Position numbers and translations under genes: made by a program. A DNA stretch of 64,000 bases, taken from positions 4,689,141 to 4,753,140 of the forward strand of contig NZ_CP091913.1 of assembly GCF_022063185.1 (NCBI RefSeq). Reading direction: 5' to 3'. The notes under the pieces were generated by a model, which worked only from the letters and a program-made list of their open reading frames with translations, searched no databases and was not told the origin of the DNA. Positions 28,012-37,141 of the stretch are shown here, piece after piece; position 1 is the stretch's first letter; every line of letters begins with the position of its first letter. This DNA comes from Nostoc sp. UHCC 0870. GTDB taxonomy: Bacteria > Cyanobacteriota > Cyanobacteriia > Cyanobacteriales > Nostocaceae.

Positions 28012-29223
28012 ATGGTGTGTGGAAATTTGGCTGAAAAATCTCATGTTCTTTTGGCTGTAGGTGTGATTTCAATGCTGATGATGCAACCAGCGCAAGCAGA
28101 ATCAGATATTTCTAGCCTTCAGGATGTTGTTAATCCTCATAAAAGTGCTGCATTGCTGGCTCAAGAGTCTGGTGTGATAGTTATACAGGTGACAGGAGTT
28201 CAAGCAAATCCCACAGAGCAAGGTGTGGAGATAATTTTACAAACAACTCAAGGGGAAAAACTACAAATCACAAATCGCAATACTGAGAATAGTTTTATCG
28301 CAGATATTCCTAATGCTCAACTACGTTTACCTAGTGGTGATGGGTTCACATTCCGTTCGGAAAACCCAGTTGAGGGGATTACTGAAATCACGGTAACAAA
28401 TTTTGATGGCAATACTATTCGGGTGACAGTGGCGGGTGAGGCTAGTGTACCATCTGTGGCTTTATTTGATAGTCCAGAAGAGGGTTTAATTTTCTCGATA
28501 GCGGGTGCTGTAGCTTCTACGCCATCACCACAGCAGCAACCAGAGAAACCTGAGAGTGAAATTCAAGCAGAACAACCATCAACACAAGATAATCAGCCGA
28601 TTGAATTGGTAGTCACAGGTCAGCAAGATGGGTATCGTGTACCAAATGCGTCAACTGCGACTAAGACTGATACCCCATTGCGTGATATTCCCGCTTCGAT
28701 TCAAGTGATCCCGCGTCGAATCTTAGAAGACCAAAAGACGAAGCGCTTACAAGATGCCTTGGAAAACGTCAGCGGTGTACGCAAACGAGATAACTTCGGA
28801 GGTTCAAATGCCGGTGGATATAATATTCGTGGCTTCGATCAAGCTGGAAATTTCCGCAATGGATTTTCTGACAATGACTCTTACTCTTCGGTAGATACAG
28901 CAAACATCGATCGCATTGAGGTTCTCAAAGGGCCGGCTTCTGTTCTATTTGGTCAGGCTGAACCGGGAGGAATTGTCAATATTGTCACAAAACAACCCCT
29001 TAGCACTCCCTATTATTCAGCTGAATTTAATGTCGGCAATTATGCTTTCTATCGCCCTAGTTTTGATATTTCGGGGCTTCTCACAGATGATGGTTCGCTG
29101 TTATATCGGCTGAATGTGGCTTATCAAAACTCTGAGAGTTTTCGAGATTTTAATTTTACCGAACGTATCTTTGTTGCGCCTGTAATTACCTGGAATATTA
29201 GCGATCGCACAGGAGGAAAATAG
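28012..29223 (+). pseudogene. TonB-dependent receptor, truncated after the plug
   Basis: From ATG 28012 (MVCGNLAEKSHVLLAVG): signal peptide, AMIN domain, linker, TonB-box-like IELVVTG and a complete plug (RDIPASIQVIPRRILED, DRIEVLKGPASVLFG). It then has only the first barrel strands and ends ISDRTGGK, about 400 residues instead of 860. At gcgatcgcac (29201-29210) the sequence switches to a remnant of a binding-protein gene. It cannot form a barrel. Confidence 0.9.
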
Positions 29224-29342
29224 AGAAGAACAAGCTAAACAGGCGATCGCATCCCATAATCAACTCTTAAAAACTGCTAAACACCAATATCCGAGGGACG
29301 ATTGCGACTAAAATATTTGTTAATCAAATTCGCCAATTGTGA
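29201..29342 (+). pseudogene. Remnant of siderophore-binding protein gene
   Basis: After the HIP1 junction the DNA matches the inside of the binding-protein gene at 24407: REEQAKQAI-SHNQL is readable, then a second deletion joins it to the 3' end (INQIRQL-like, ending near 29340). Together with the truncated receptor it shows that a receptor/binding-protein pair once stood here. Confidence 0.85.
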
Positions 29343-29360
29343 CAACCTTAAAAACTAATA

Positions 29361-30068
29361 TTAATTTTTGCCCAATTGCTTGACAAACTCCCCATGTTCA
29401 GAGGAATTTAATCCCAACTGCAACACCTCCAACACCTGCGCCATCTGATTGTTTAACAATGCCTCCACCTTTAACCACAAACCAGGAAACGCCTGAGAGC
29501 GAATGATGCCATCGGCATCGGGAGATAGTAAGTGATAGTCGCCATCACAAAGGTAAAACCATTCGATTTGATTCTCGTAGGATTGCCAGATGACATACTC
29601 CAAAACCCCGTTACGGCGATAAACTTGTTTTTTGCTGCCCCTATCGATGGCGGCACTACTGGCGGCAACTTCCACAATTAACTCAGGTGAACCTTCAATA
29701 TAATCATCGCTACTTAATCGAGTCTGTCCACCCACAGCAGGTTCAATCAATAGCACCGCATCCGGTTGGGGTTCATTATCTAAATCTAGTCTGACAGTCG
29801 GAGCATCACTCAAGTCAACGCCAGGAGTCATTGCTTGATAAACTCCTAACCAGGTCATGACTCGACTGTGAGGTTTACCATGCAGTTCATGTCTTAAGGG
29901 AGATGCCACGTAAACGATTCCTTCGATCAATTCTGCTTTTTTAATGTGGGGTGCAGCTGCATAACGTCGCTCAAATTCAGGGCGAGTCAAGCGATCGCCA
30001 CTTTGAAGCGGGGGAAAATGTTCGTGAGCCGAATTGGATTGTGTTTCGGGCGAGTATTCTCTAACCAT
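29361..30068 (-). CDS. Uma2-family (DUF820) PD-(D/E)XK endonuclease-like protein
   Basis: 235 residues. Uma2 core: LTRPEFERRYAA, AELIEGIVYV, QPDAVLLI, PELIVEVAASSAAIDRGSK, and YRRNGVLEYVIW, i.e. the D...ExA/ExS catalytic arrangement with downstream Lys-Lys-Tyr. Uma2 proteins are very abundant in cyanobacteria and their role is unknown; a restriction-like fold nuclease is predicted. Single gene on the strand opposite to its neighbours. Not evidently part of iron uptake. Confidence 0.85.
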   Translation of the reverse strand: MVREYSPETQSNSAHEHFPPLQSGDRLTRPEFERRYAAAPHIKKAELIEGIVYVASPLRHELHGKPHSRVMTWLGVYQAMTPGVDLSDAPTVRLDLDNEPQPDAVLLIEPAVGGQTRLSSDDYIEGSPELIVEVAASSAAIDRGSKKQVYRRNGVLEYVIWQSYENQIEWFYLCDGDYHLLSPDADGIIRSQAFPGLWLKVEALLNNQMAQVLEVLQLGLNSSEHGEFVKQLGKN

Positions 30069-30271
30069 TGCTCAATCCTCACAGTTTCCGGATCATCCCC
30101 ACTGTAGCAAACCTTTGTATATGGAGATTAGGGAAAATAATCAAAATATATTGGCAATAAATAGGCAGATTCGGCGTAGAATACGAAAATTAGCTAAAAA
30201 AATTCTCTCCTAAACTCTACGTGATTCTAAAATCAGCCTTCAAAATACGGCTTATTGATAGCTAAAGCTTT

Positions 30272-32032
30272 ATGAAAATTGGAATACAGCAATACTGGAA
30301 TTTACTTGTAGACTACCTTAAGCCGCAAAAGAGTAGGATGGTCAAATTTGCGATCGCACTACTCGTAAGCATCGGCTTACAAATCCTCAACCCCCAAATT
30401 CTACGTTATTTCATTGACACAGCTGTTAGTGGTGGGGATAGCCAAAAATTACTCTTAGCGGCCTTGCTATTTATTGGTGTAGCCTTAATCACCCAAGCAA
30501 TGTCAATTACCGCCACATTCTACGGTGAAAACGTCGCCTGGACAGCTACTAATAATTTGCGTGCAGATTTAGTAGAGCATTGTTTGACACTAGATTTATC
30601 CTTCCACAAATACCGTACACCAGGGGAATTAGTGGAACGTATAGACGGCGATGTGCAGAATTTATCAGAATTTTTCTCGAAATTTACTATTCACATCTTG
30701 GGTAATTTACTCATGGTGTTGGGTGTGATAGTAGTCCTGTTTATAGAAGATTGGCGAGCCGGTTTAGCTATTTTATTGTTTGCTCTCACCGCCTTGTCTA
30801 CTCTGATTAAGTTGCGTAGAATTTCAGTTTTCCATTGGGGAGGGTATCGCCAATTTAGTGCAGAGTTTTTTGGCTTCTTAGGTGAACAGCTAACCGGGAT
30901 GGAAGACATCCGCGCCAATGGCGCAAAAAATTATGTCATGCAACGCTTCTATACAATAATTCGTAACTGGCTACCCATCTTTCATAAAGCCCGCTTTGCC
31001 GATACAATTCTTTGGGTGACAACCAACGGTATATTTACTTTAGGCAGTGTAATTGCTCTCATCGTTGGTGCTTACCTATGGAGTCAACAAACAATTACCA
31101 TCGGTACAGTTTACCTATTGTATTACTACACTAATATTCTCAGCGAACCAATTGAACAGATTCGCAACCAATTTGAAGACCTCCAGCAAGCAGATGCGAG
31201 TATTTACCGCATCACAGACTTATTCCAAGTTCAATCTCAATTGCTTACAAGCGGCGAAAAATTACTTCCCCCAGGTGCGCTGTCTATAGCTGTCGAGAAT
31301 GTCTGCTTTAGTTACAATGACCGGGAACATGATACTGAAGATTTAGTATTGCAAGATGTATTTTTTAATTTACCTGCGGGTCAGGTTTTGGGTTTACTGG
31401 GACGTACAGGAAGCGGAAAGTCTACTTTGGCGCGATTACTCTTGAGATTGTATGACCCACAATCAGGTTCAATTCGATTGGGGGGTGTACCTATCGACCA
31501 AACCCCACTCCAAGAATTACCGAGGAAAGTCGGGTTAGTAACTCAAGATGTGCAACTTTTTCAAACCACAGTTCGCAATAACCTAACTTTTTTCAATCCT
31601 GACATAACTAGCGATCGCATCTATGAAACAATAGAAATGTTGGGCTTGTCAGAATGGTTGCACTCTTTACCCAATGGCTTAGATACAACTCTAGGGCTAG
31701 ATAGTAGCGGCTTGTCAGCAGGACAAGCGCAGCTATTAGCCTTTACCCGTGTATTTCTCAAAGACCCTGGCTTAGTAATTCTCGATGAAGCCTCTTCACG
31801 TCTTGACCCAATGACAGAAAGACTCATTGAAACAGCTATAGATAAATTATTGATGAGACGAACCGCCATTATTATTGCCCATCGTTTAGCAACCGTAGAA
31901 AGAGCCAATCAAATCTTAATTTTAGACAAAGGTAAGGTAAGTGAATACGGTGAAAGAGAACAACTAGCCAAAAATTCTCACTCACGTTTTGCCCAATTAT
32001 TACAAGCTGGTTTAACAGATTTATTAGTTTAA
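30272..32032 (+). CDS. ABC transporter, exporter-fold half-transporter (canonical Walker B)
   Basis: 586 residues: six membrane helices (1-310) fused to an ATPase. Walker A GRTGSGKS near 376, signature LSAGQA near 481 (not the usual LSGGQ), Walker B LVILDEASSRLD near 505 with catalytic Glu, H-loop IAHRL near 535. It pairs with the next gene (32211): this subunit brings the good Walker B and the poor signature, its partner the reverse, as in heterodimeric transporters with one degenerate site. Placed among siderophore receptors, it may import ferric siderophore (YbtPQ/IrtAB style) or export siderophore. A dead paralogue is at 55526/59651-61296. Confidence 0.88.
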   Translation: MKIGIQQYWNLLVDYLKPQKSRMVKFAIALLVSIGLQILNPQILRYFIDTAVSGGDSQKLLLAALLFIGVALITQAMSITATFYGENVAWTATNNLRADLVEHCLTLDLSFHKYRTPGELVERIDGDVQNLSEFFSKFTIHILGNLLMVLGVIVVLFIEDWRAGLAILLFALTALSTLIKLRRISVFHWGGYRQFSAEFFGFLGEQLTGMEDIRANGAKNYVMQRFYTIIRNWLPIFHKARFADTILWVTTNGIFTLGSVIALIVGAYLWSQQTITIGTVYLLYYYTNILSEPIEQIRNQFEDLQQADASIYRITDLFQVQSQLLTSGEKLLPPGALSIAVENVCFSYNDREHDTEDLVLQDVFFNLPAGQVLGLLGRTGSGKSTLARLLLRLYDPQSGSIRLGGVPIDQTPLQELPRKVGLVTQDVQLFQTTVRNNLTFFNPDITSDRIYETIEMLGLSEWLHSLPNGLDTTLGLDSSGLSAGQAQLLAFTRVFLKDPGLVILDEASSRLDPMTERLIETAIDKLLMRRTAIIIAHRLATVERANQILILDKGKVSEYGEREQLAKNSHSRFAQLLQAGLTDLLV

Positions 32033-32053
32033 TCGTGATTATATCTATATACC

Positions 32054-32183
32054 TAACCCGGATTTCTCACCAATTATTGCAACCTCAGTCCAGAGTCAGT
32101 AGGGGCGGGTTTAGCGAAATCTTCGTGAATGATTCGAGTATATCTGTGAACCCGCCCCTACTGTTTGTGAGAAATTCGGGCTA
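32054..32183. repeat. 130-bp MITE-like nested inverted repeat
   Basis: Outer arms TAACCCGGATTTCTCAC (32054-32070) and its near-perfect complement (32167-32183); inner arms AGTAGGGGCGGGTT and AACCCGCCCCTACT. It separates the two ABC genes, 22 nt after the first stop and 28 nt before the second start, and could attenuate the second. Confidence 0.8.
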
Positions 32184-32210
32184 ATACTTTTATTTTAATT
32201 ACGAGTTATC

Positions 32211-34043
32211 ATGTCCTTATCAACAAAAAAACTTCCTGGTTGGCAATTATTATGGCAATTAATTTGCTATAAACCCAAACTCTATTTAATTGATACTTGC
32301 TTCTGGATTTTTATTATGGGCTTACCTGCCCTACCTGGACTAATTATTCGAGAATTTTTTAATAGTCTCACAGGTAAAGCTCAATTTGGTTTATCATCTT
32401 GGGCAGTTATTGCAGGTTTTATAGCTTTAAGTTTGGGGCATATTTTGGTGATAATTATAGGGCGAATCACCAAAACTCAGCATCGTTTTACTATGAGGTC
32501 ATTACTGAGAAGAAATTTATTAGAACGTCTCTTAAATAATCCTCATGCTCAAATTAAGGTCGCTCATAATGATACTGAAAAAACTGTATCCCAAGGTGAA
32601 GTAATCAGCTATTTTCGAGATGATACCGAACACATTGAAGATAATGTAGCGTGGGTATCAGAAATATTTGGAGAAGGAATATTTGCTATCCTTTCTTTAG
32701 TTATTTTATTAAGTGTCAATGTACCCATGACACTATTTGTTTTCCTCCCGTTAGTGGGAATGGTAGTAATTATTCAAAAAACAGAAACCCGCATCAAACA
32801 ATATCGCAAATCTAGCCGTCAAGCAACTCAACAAGTGACAGGAATTTTAGGAGAAATATTTAGTTCTGTACAAGCTATTAAAGTAGCTGGTGCAGAACAA
32901 GATGTCCTCTCTTATTTTCGCACTTTGAATGATAACCGTCGGGAGATGATGGTTAAAGACACCCTATTAAAAGCCATTCTCAATTCACTATTTCAGAACA
33001 TGGTGAATTTCGGCACAGGTTTGATTTTGGTGATGGCTTCTTTTTTGATGCAAAGCGGCGGTAATCAATTAACAGTAGGTGACTTTGCTTTATTTGTTTA
33101 TAACCTGTCATTTGTTACAGGTTTTTTTGCCTCTGTAGGCGGCTTTATGGCATTGTATAAACAAACGGAAGTTGCTTTTGAACGTATGACTACTTTAATT
33201 TCTGGTGCATCAACAGAGACTTTGGTAGCCCCAAATCAACTTTATTTACAAGACTTGGGTAAAAGTAGACAAAACTTACCTCGATTAGAACAACCAACAA
33301 ATAATGCAAGTCATCAACTACAATCATTAAAACTAACAAATTTAACTTATATTTATCCTGGTACTACTCAAGGAATTGTAGATATCAACTTAAAAATACA
33401 GCGCGGTAGTTTGACTGTAATTACTGGGCGCATCGGTGCAGGAAAAACTACATTGCTCAGAGTATTATTAGGATTATTACCCAAACAAGCCGGGGAAATT
33501 TATTGGAATAATCATCTAGTTGCAGACCCTGCTAATTTTTTTGTCCCACCTCGCAGTGCTTACACTCCACAAATTCCCCAACTTTTTAGCTATTCCTTGC
33601 GAGAAAACATTTTGCTGGGATTGTCTAAGGATGATGCTGATATTGAAACAGCATTAAAAATGGCTGTTTTTGAGCAAGATTTAGCAGCTATGAATGAGAA
33701 GCTAGAAACTTTAGTAGGAACAAAAGGTGTGCGGCTGTCTGGTGGACAAATGCAACGGGTAGCGGCGGCGAGGATGTTTGTACGTCAACCAGAATTACTG
33801 ATATTTGATGACCTTTCCAGCGCGTTGGATGTGGAAACAGAATTGGCGTTATGGTCGCGGATATTTGCTAATACAACTGAACAGGGGGAAAATTCTTGGA
33901 CACCAACTTGTCTTGTAGTGTCTCATCGCCGTTCTGTTTTACGTCGTGCTGACCAGATTATTGTAATGAAAGCAGGTAGGGTTGTAGCTCAAGGTAATTT
34001 TGATGATATTTTAGCTGATGAGCAAGCTGATTGGATTTTTTAA
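32211..34043 (+). CDS. ABC transporter, exporter-fold half-transporter (degenerate Walker B)
   Basis: 610 residues: six-helix membrane domain then ATPase. Walker A GRIGAGKTT near 405, signature LSGGQMQR near 510, Walker B LLIFDDLSSALD near 530 where the catalytic Glu is Asp, H-loop VSHRR. The Asp makes its own ATP site slow or inactive, while its good LSGGQ completes the partner's active site. This is the expected complement of the gene at 30272. The N-terminus has no signal peptide. A truncated paralogue (membrane part only) is at 61330-62085. An IS1341-type element follows directly after the stop. Confidence 0.88.
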   Translation: MSLSTKKLPGWQLLWQLICYKPKLYLIDTCFWIFIMGLPALPGLIIREFFNSLTGKAQFGLSSWAVIAGFIALSLGHILVIIIGRITKTQHRFTMRSLLRRNLLERLLNNPHAQIKVAHNDTEKTVSQGEVISYFRDDTEHIEDNVAWVSEIFGEGIFAILSLVILLSVNVPMTLFVFLPLVGMVVIIQKTETRIKQYRKSSRQATQQVTGILGEIFSSVQAIKVAGAEQDVLSYFRTLNDNRREMMVKDTLLKAILNSLFQNMVNFGTGLILVMASFLMQSGGNQLTVGDFALFVYNLSFVTGFFASVGGFMALYKQTEVAFERMTTLISGASTETLVAPNQLYLQDLGKSRQNLPRLEQPTNNASHQLQSLKLTNLTYIYPGTTQGIVDINLKIQRGSLTVITGRIGAGKTTLLRVLLGLLPKQAGEIYWNNHLVADPANFFVPPRSAYTPQIPQLFSYSLRENILLGLSKDDADIETALKMAVFEQDLAAMNEKLETLVGTKGVRLSGGQMQRVAAARMFVRQPELLIFDDLSSALDVETELALWSRIFANTTEQGENSWTPTCLVVSHRRSVLRRADQIIVMKAGRVVAQGNFDDILADEQADWIF

Positions 34044-34186
34044 CGTAGCGCGAAAGTCCCCACCTTCTCTGCGAGACGCTACGCGAACAGCGTACTCGCA
34101 AGGTGGGGATGAATAGCGGTTGATGACGATTGCATCTATGACCAAAATCAACCGCAAGGTTGATAAGGGAATGGGTGCATAAGGAA

Positions 34187-34330
34187 TCAACAATCTTTAT
34201 TTTTTGGTTCTGGAAGGGTATCAATTAAATCTTCCACTATCTGAGTAATAGTTTTGTCTTTTTCCACAGCTAATAAGCGCAACTTATTAAGGCGACGTTC
34301 AGTAATTCGGATATGTAATTCTTTTTTCAT
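34187..34330 (-). CDS. Ribbon-helix-helix (CopG-like) protein, 47 residues
   Basis: MKKELHIRITERRLNKL starts a short beta strand and helix, followed by DKTITQIVEDLIDTL, the classic ribbon-helix-helix pattern. Divergent from tnpB with 85 nt between. Small CopG-like genes often accompany IS605-group tnpB in cyanobacteria, and it may repress tnpB. Confidence 0.7.
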   Translation of the reverse strand: MKKELHIRITERRLNKLRLLAVEKDKTITQIVEDLIDTLPEPKNKDC

Positions 34331-34415
34331 TGCCTTGAGACACAATGACGACACATATATGTTAGTGTATTGCTAGGGAAATAAAAAAACAAAAAACAAG
34401 GAGGCAAATAAAACA

Positions 34416-35804
34416 GTGGCTACAAGGCGAATGACTTTTAGGTTATACCCAAATAAACAAATAGAACAGTCTTTGAGGTATCACCGGAAGTTACAAAAAG
34501 ACTTGTATAATGCCGCAGTCAATAACAGATTTACACAATATCAAAAGTTCAACCATAAGGTTGATTATTTTGAGCAGCAGAATTGTTTACCAGCGTTCAA
34601 GGAAGTTTGGACAGAGTATAAACAAATAAATTCTCAAGCTTTACAAGCAACCTTGAAGCGTGTTGACTTTGCTTTTGAACGCTGGTTTAAAGGATTAGGT
34701 AAGCGTCCAAGATTCAAATCAATTAGACATTATTCAGGTTGGACTTATCCAGCTAAAAGTGGATATTCAGTAGAGTCTAATGGTGAAAATGGTTATTTGA
34801 ATTTGTCTAAGATTGGGCAGATTCAAATGAGAGGCAAGGCTAAGTATTGGGGAACTCCAACTACTTGCACAATTGTTTACCGAAATGGTAAATGGTACGC
34901 ATCTATTACAGTTGATGTGTTAGACCAAGTTCTCAAGCCTGAAGTTCTACCAGTTGGTGCAATTGGTATTGACTTAGGTTGTAAAGCAGCATTATCAATT
35001 ACTGATGGCGAAAATCATCAACAAATAGATGCTCCTAAGTTTTTGAGAAATGCTGAACAGAAAATCAAAAAAGCTTCTAAGGAGAAGAGACGTAAACGCG
35101 CACCAAATAGAAACAAAAAAATCAAAGCTTCTAGACGATATAAAAAAGCCCAATTAAAGGTTACTAAGCTAGTTCGTCAAGTTGGTAATCAACGTCAAAA
35201 TTGGGTTCATCAGGTAGCAGCAGAAATTGTAAGCGGTAATAGCCTCGTTGCGACCGAAAAACTAGAAGTAAAAAACATGACTAGTAAAGCAAAGAAAGGC
35301 AAGCGTAAAAAGCAAAAAGCAGGGCTGAATAAGTCGATACTCGATGTAGGGTTTGGAATGCTTCGCAGTACCATCAAGTACAAAGTAGAGCAAATTGGTG
35401 GTGTATTTGTAGAAGTTCCAACTAAGAAAGTAAAGCCTTCTCAAACCTGCCCAAAATGCGGTCATCAGCACAAGAAAACACTCGACATTAGAGTACATGA
35501 GTGTGGTGTTTGTGGATATGTTCAAGACCGCGACATCGCTGCTGCCGAAGTTATGCTTTATTGGTCAAAAGGTACTCTACCGGAGTCAGGAACTGGCTTC
35601 GCTTCGCGACGCTTCGCGAACGCAGTCGCAGAGTCGCCTAGCTCTACCACATCTACTAGCAAGCGTAAGCAAGCTGGCGAGATGAGGCAACTAGGGGCGA
35701 AGAAGCGACAAAAATCTCAAAGTAACTTTGCTGAAAACGGGCTAGAGGTTTCTACGACCTCTAGCTCAGGCGTTCGCGCAGCGTCACGAAGTGAAGCCAG
35801 CTAG
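34416..35804 (+). CDS. tnpB: TnpB, RNA-guided endonuclease of IS200/IS605 group
   Basis: 462 residues from GTG. N-terminal helix-turn-helix (TFRLYPNKQIEQSL), RuvC-like core with the three acidic residues in GIDLGCKAALS (about 190), TEKLEVKNM (about 285) and DRDIAAAEV (about 373), and a zinc ribbon CPKCGH...CGVCGY (about 348-367). All catalytic and zinc residues are present, so it may be active. TnpB cuts double-stranded DNA guided by the omega RNA made from its own 3' end and promotes element maintenance. The C-terminal extension after residue 390 is partly made from a dispersed palindromic repeat (35595-35640), unlike typical TnpB of about 400 residues. Confidence 0.92.
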   Translation: MATRRMTFRLYPNKQIEQSLRYHRKLQKDLYNAAVNNRFTQYQKFNHKVDYFEQQNCLPAFKEVWTEYKQINSQALQATLKRVDFAFERWFKGLGKRPRFKSIRHYSGWTYPAKSGYSVESNGENGYLNLSKIGQIQMRGKAKYWGTPTTCTIVYRNGKWYASITVDVLDQVLKPEVLPVGAIGIDLGCKAALSITDGENHQQIDAPKFLRNAEQKIKKASKEKRRKRAPNRNKKIKASRRYKKAQLKVTKLVRQVGNQRQNWVHQVAAEIVSGNSLVATEKLEVKNMTSKAKKGKRKKQKAGLNKSILDVGFGMLRSTIKYKVEQIGGVFVEVPTKKVKPSQTCPKCGHQHKKTLDIRVHECGVCGYVQDRDIAAAEVMLYWSKGTLPESGTGFASRRFANAVAESPSSTTSTSKRKQAGEMRQLGAKKRQKSQSNFAENGLEVSTTSSSGVRAASRSEAS

Positions 35805-35933
35805 AGGTAGTTCATATTTTGATATCTATAGTAGCCTCATTATTTCTTGAGCTATTGAAATTATTTCTCAACAGTATATAATCAATAGTAAATAGTATTT
35901 GTATCTTAATTTTCCACACACCAGATAGAGATA

Positions 35934-36935
35934 ATGCCAATCACGATTTCGCAACAAGCTTTCTGGGAACTTTTTTCAGAAACTGAAGAAATCCAAAACC
36001 AGTGTGCAGATGAGTTTGAGACGATTTGCCCATATCCACAGGAGTTAGGTCAAGGAAATCTCCGATATATTCACTTGCGGGAAGGCTTGGAGTTAACAAT
36101 TGCTGACTATCAACTCCATGATTATCTGATTCTCAAATCTCCAGAACGCCAACACGGTGTAGAGTTTACCTTTTATCTATCTGGTGGTCACAAAAATCAA
36201 TCTAGCTCTGCTTTGGCTGGACAGTACGCTATTTGTGGTAGCGGTGTTGCACCAAAAGAATCTTATGAATGGTTAGCAAGTCAGAGAACTCTGTCCATTA
36301 ATCTCCATATCGAACCGGAGTTTTTTTGCTCATGTCTAGACCTTCGCACTGAGCAAAAATCGGCACAACTTGCCCATTTAGTTGAAAAACCAGAAAACAA
36401 ATATTATGTGCGTTCCGGTAACACCACGTCTGTGATGACGATGGCTTTGCAACAAATTTTACAATGTCCTTACCAGGGTGTTACTAAGCGTATATATTTG
36501 GAAAGTAAAGCTTTAGAGTTAATGGCCTTGCTAATTTCAGAAGAGTTAGCACTAGGACAATCTCAAATAAATGCCTATCACCTCAAACCAGATGACATAG
36601 AACGTATTCACTGTGCAAAAGATATTTTGTTACAGAATATAGACAATCCTCCTTCCTTAATCGAACTAGCGAGAATGGTGGGTTTGAATGACTGCACGCT
36701 CAAACGAGGTTTCCGTCAAGTGTTTAATACAACGGCTTTTGGCTATTTACATCACCAGAGATTAGAGAAAGCCGGACAACTGTTAGCAATAGGTGAAATG
36801 AGCATAGGAGAAGTAGCTCGTGCAGTTGGTTTTGCAGACCGCAGTTACTTTGCAGCTGCATTTCGTAAACAGTATGGGGTTAATCCTAGTGTGTATTTGC
36901 GAACCCATCAACAACCAATGAAAAATTCCGCCTAG
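35934..36935 (+). CDS. AraC-family regulator, PchR-like
   Basis: 333 residues, intact parent of the pseudogene at 10501. Sensing half (with YPQELGQGNLRYIHLREG), TTSVMTMALQQILQCPYQG, then the double helix-turn-helix (PPSLIELARMVGLNDCTLKR, MSIGEVARAVGFADRSYF, FRKQYGVNPSVY). Starts cassette A (regulator, receptor, binding protein, Apd1-like). Its last codons, TCC GCC TAG, form the first half-site of the operator in front of the receptor gene. Expected inducer is the siderophore imported by that receptor. Confidence 0.9.
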   Translation: MPITISQQAFWELFSETEEIQNQCADEFETICPYPQELGQGNLRYIHLREGLELTIADYQLHDYLILKSPERQHGVEFTFYLSGGHKNQSSSALAGQYAICGSGVAPKESYEWLASQRTLSINLHIEPEFFCSCLDLRTEQKSAQLAHLVEKPENKYYVRSGNTTSVMTMALQQILQCPYQGVTKRIYLESKALELMALLISEELALGQSQINAYHLKPDDIERIHCAKDILLQNIDNPPSLIELARMVGLNDCTLKRGFRQVFNTTAFGYLHHQRLEKAGQLLAIGEMSIGEVARAVGFADRSYFAAAFRKQYGVNPSVYLRTHQQPMKNSA

Positions 36936-36964
36936 TCATCAAGAAATTCCGTCTAGCCATCAAG
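36923..36964 (+). promoter_or_regulatory. Probable AraC operator, two half-sites 21 bp apart
   Basis: The best-preserved copy: AAATTCCGCCTAGTCATCAA and AAATTCCGTCTAGCCATCAA start at 36923 and 36944, a 21-bp direct tandem repeat with 18 of 20 identical bases. The first copy contains the TAG stop of the AraC gene (36933-36935). The receptor start is about 180 nt downstream. Confidence 0.7.
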
Positions 36965-37141
36965 TCGAAACTTCACACCTTCAGACTTTCCTGTAAGCTT
37001 CTTGATAGTAATTACTAAATGCTGCACTGAAGATACTTTCCATACTGTCTTAATTAAGCAAGTATTGGAGTCAATTTTTGCAGTTTACAAGACCATTTAT
37101 TTAGAAAATTTCTCAATTTTTGCATTCGGTTGTGTGAAGTT

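Larger units (their letters stand above)
34044..35816 (+). mobile_element. IS200/IS605-group element carrying only tnpB (IS1341 type)
   Basis: Contains a small ribbon-helix-helix gene, tnpB and no tnpA. The left part has a large hairpin (TCCCCACCTT at about 34056-34065 with its complement AAGGTGGGGA at about 34101-34110). The right part has a hairpin GCTAGAGG/CCTCTAGC (35742-35766) and ends with the typical GCTAGAGGTAGTTCAT (35801-35816). Exact ends are inferred; elements of this group make no target duplication. The 3' part of tnpB and the right end should encode the guide (omega) RNA. Confidence 0.6.
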
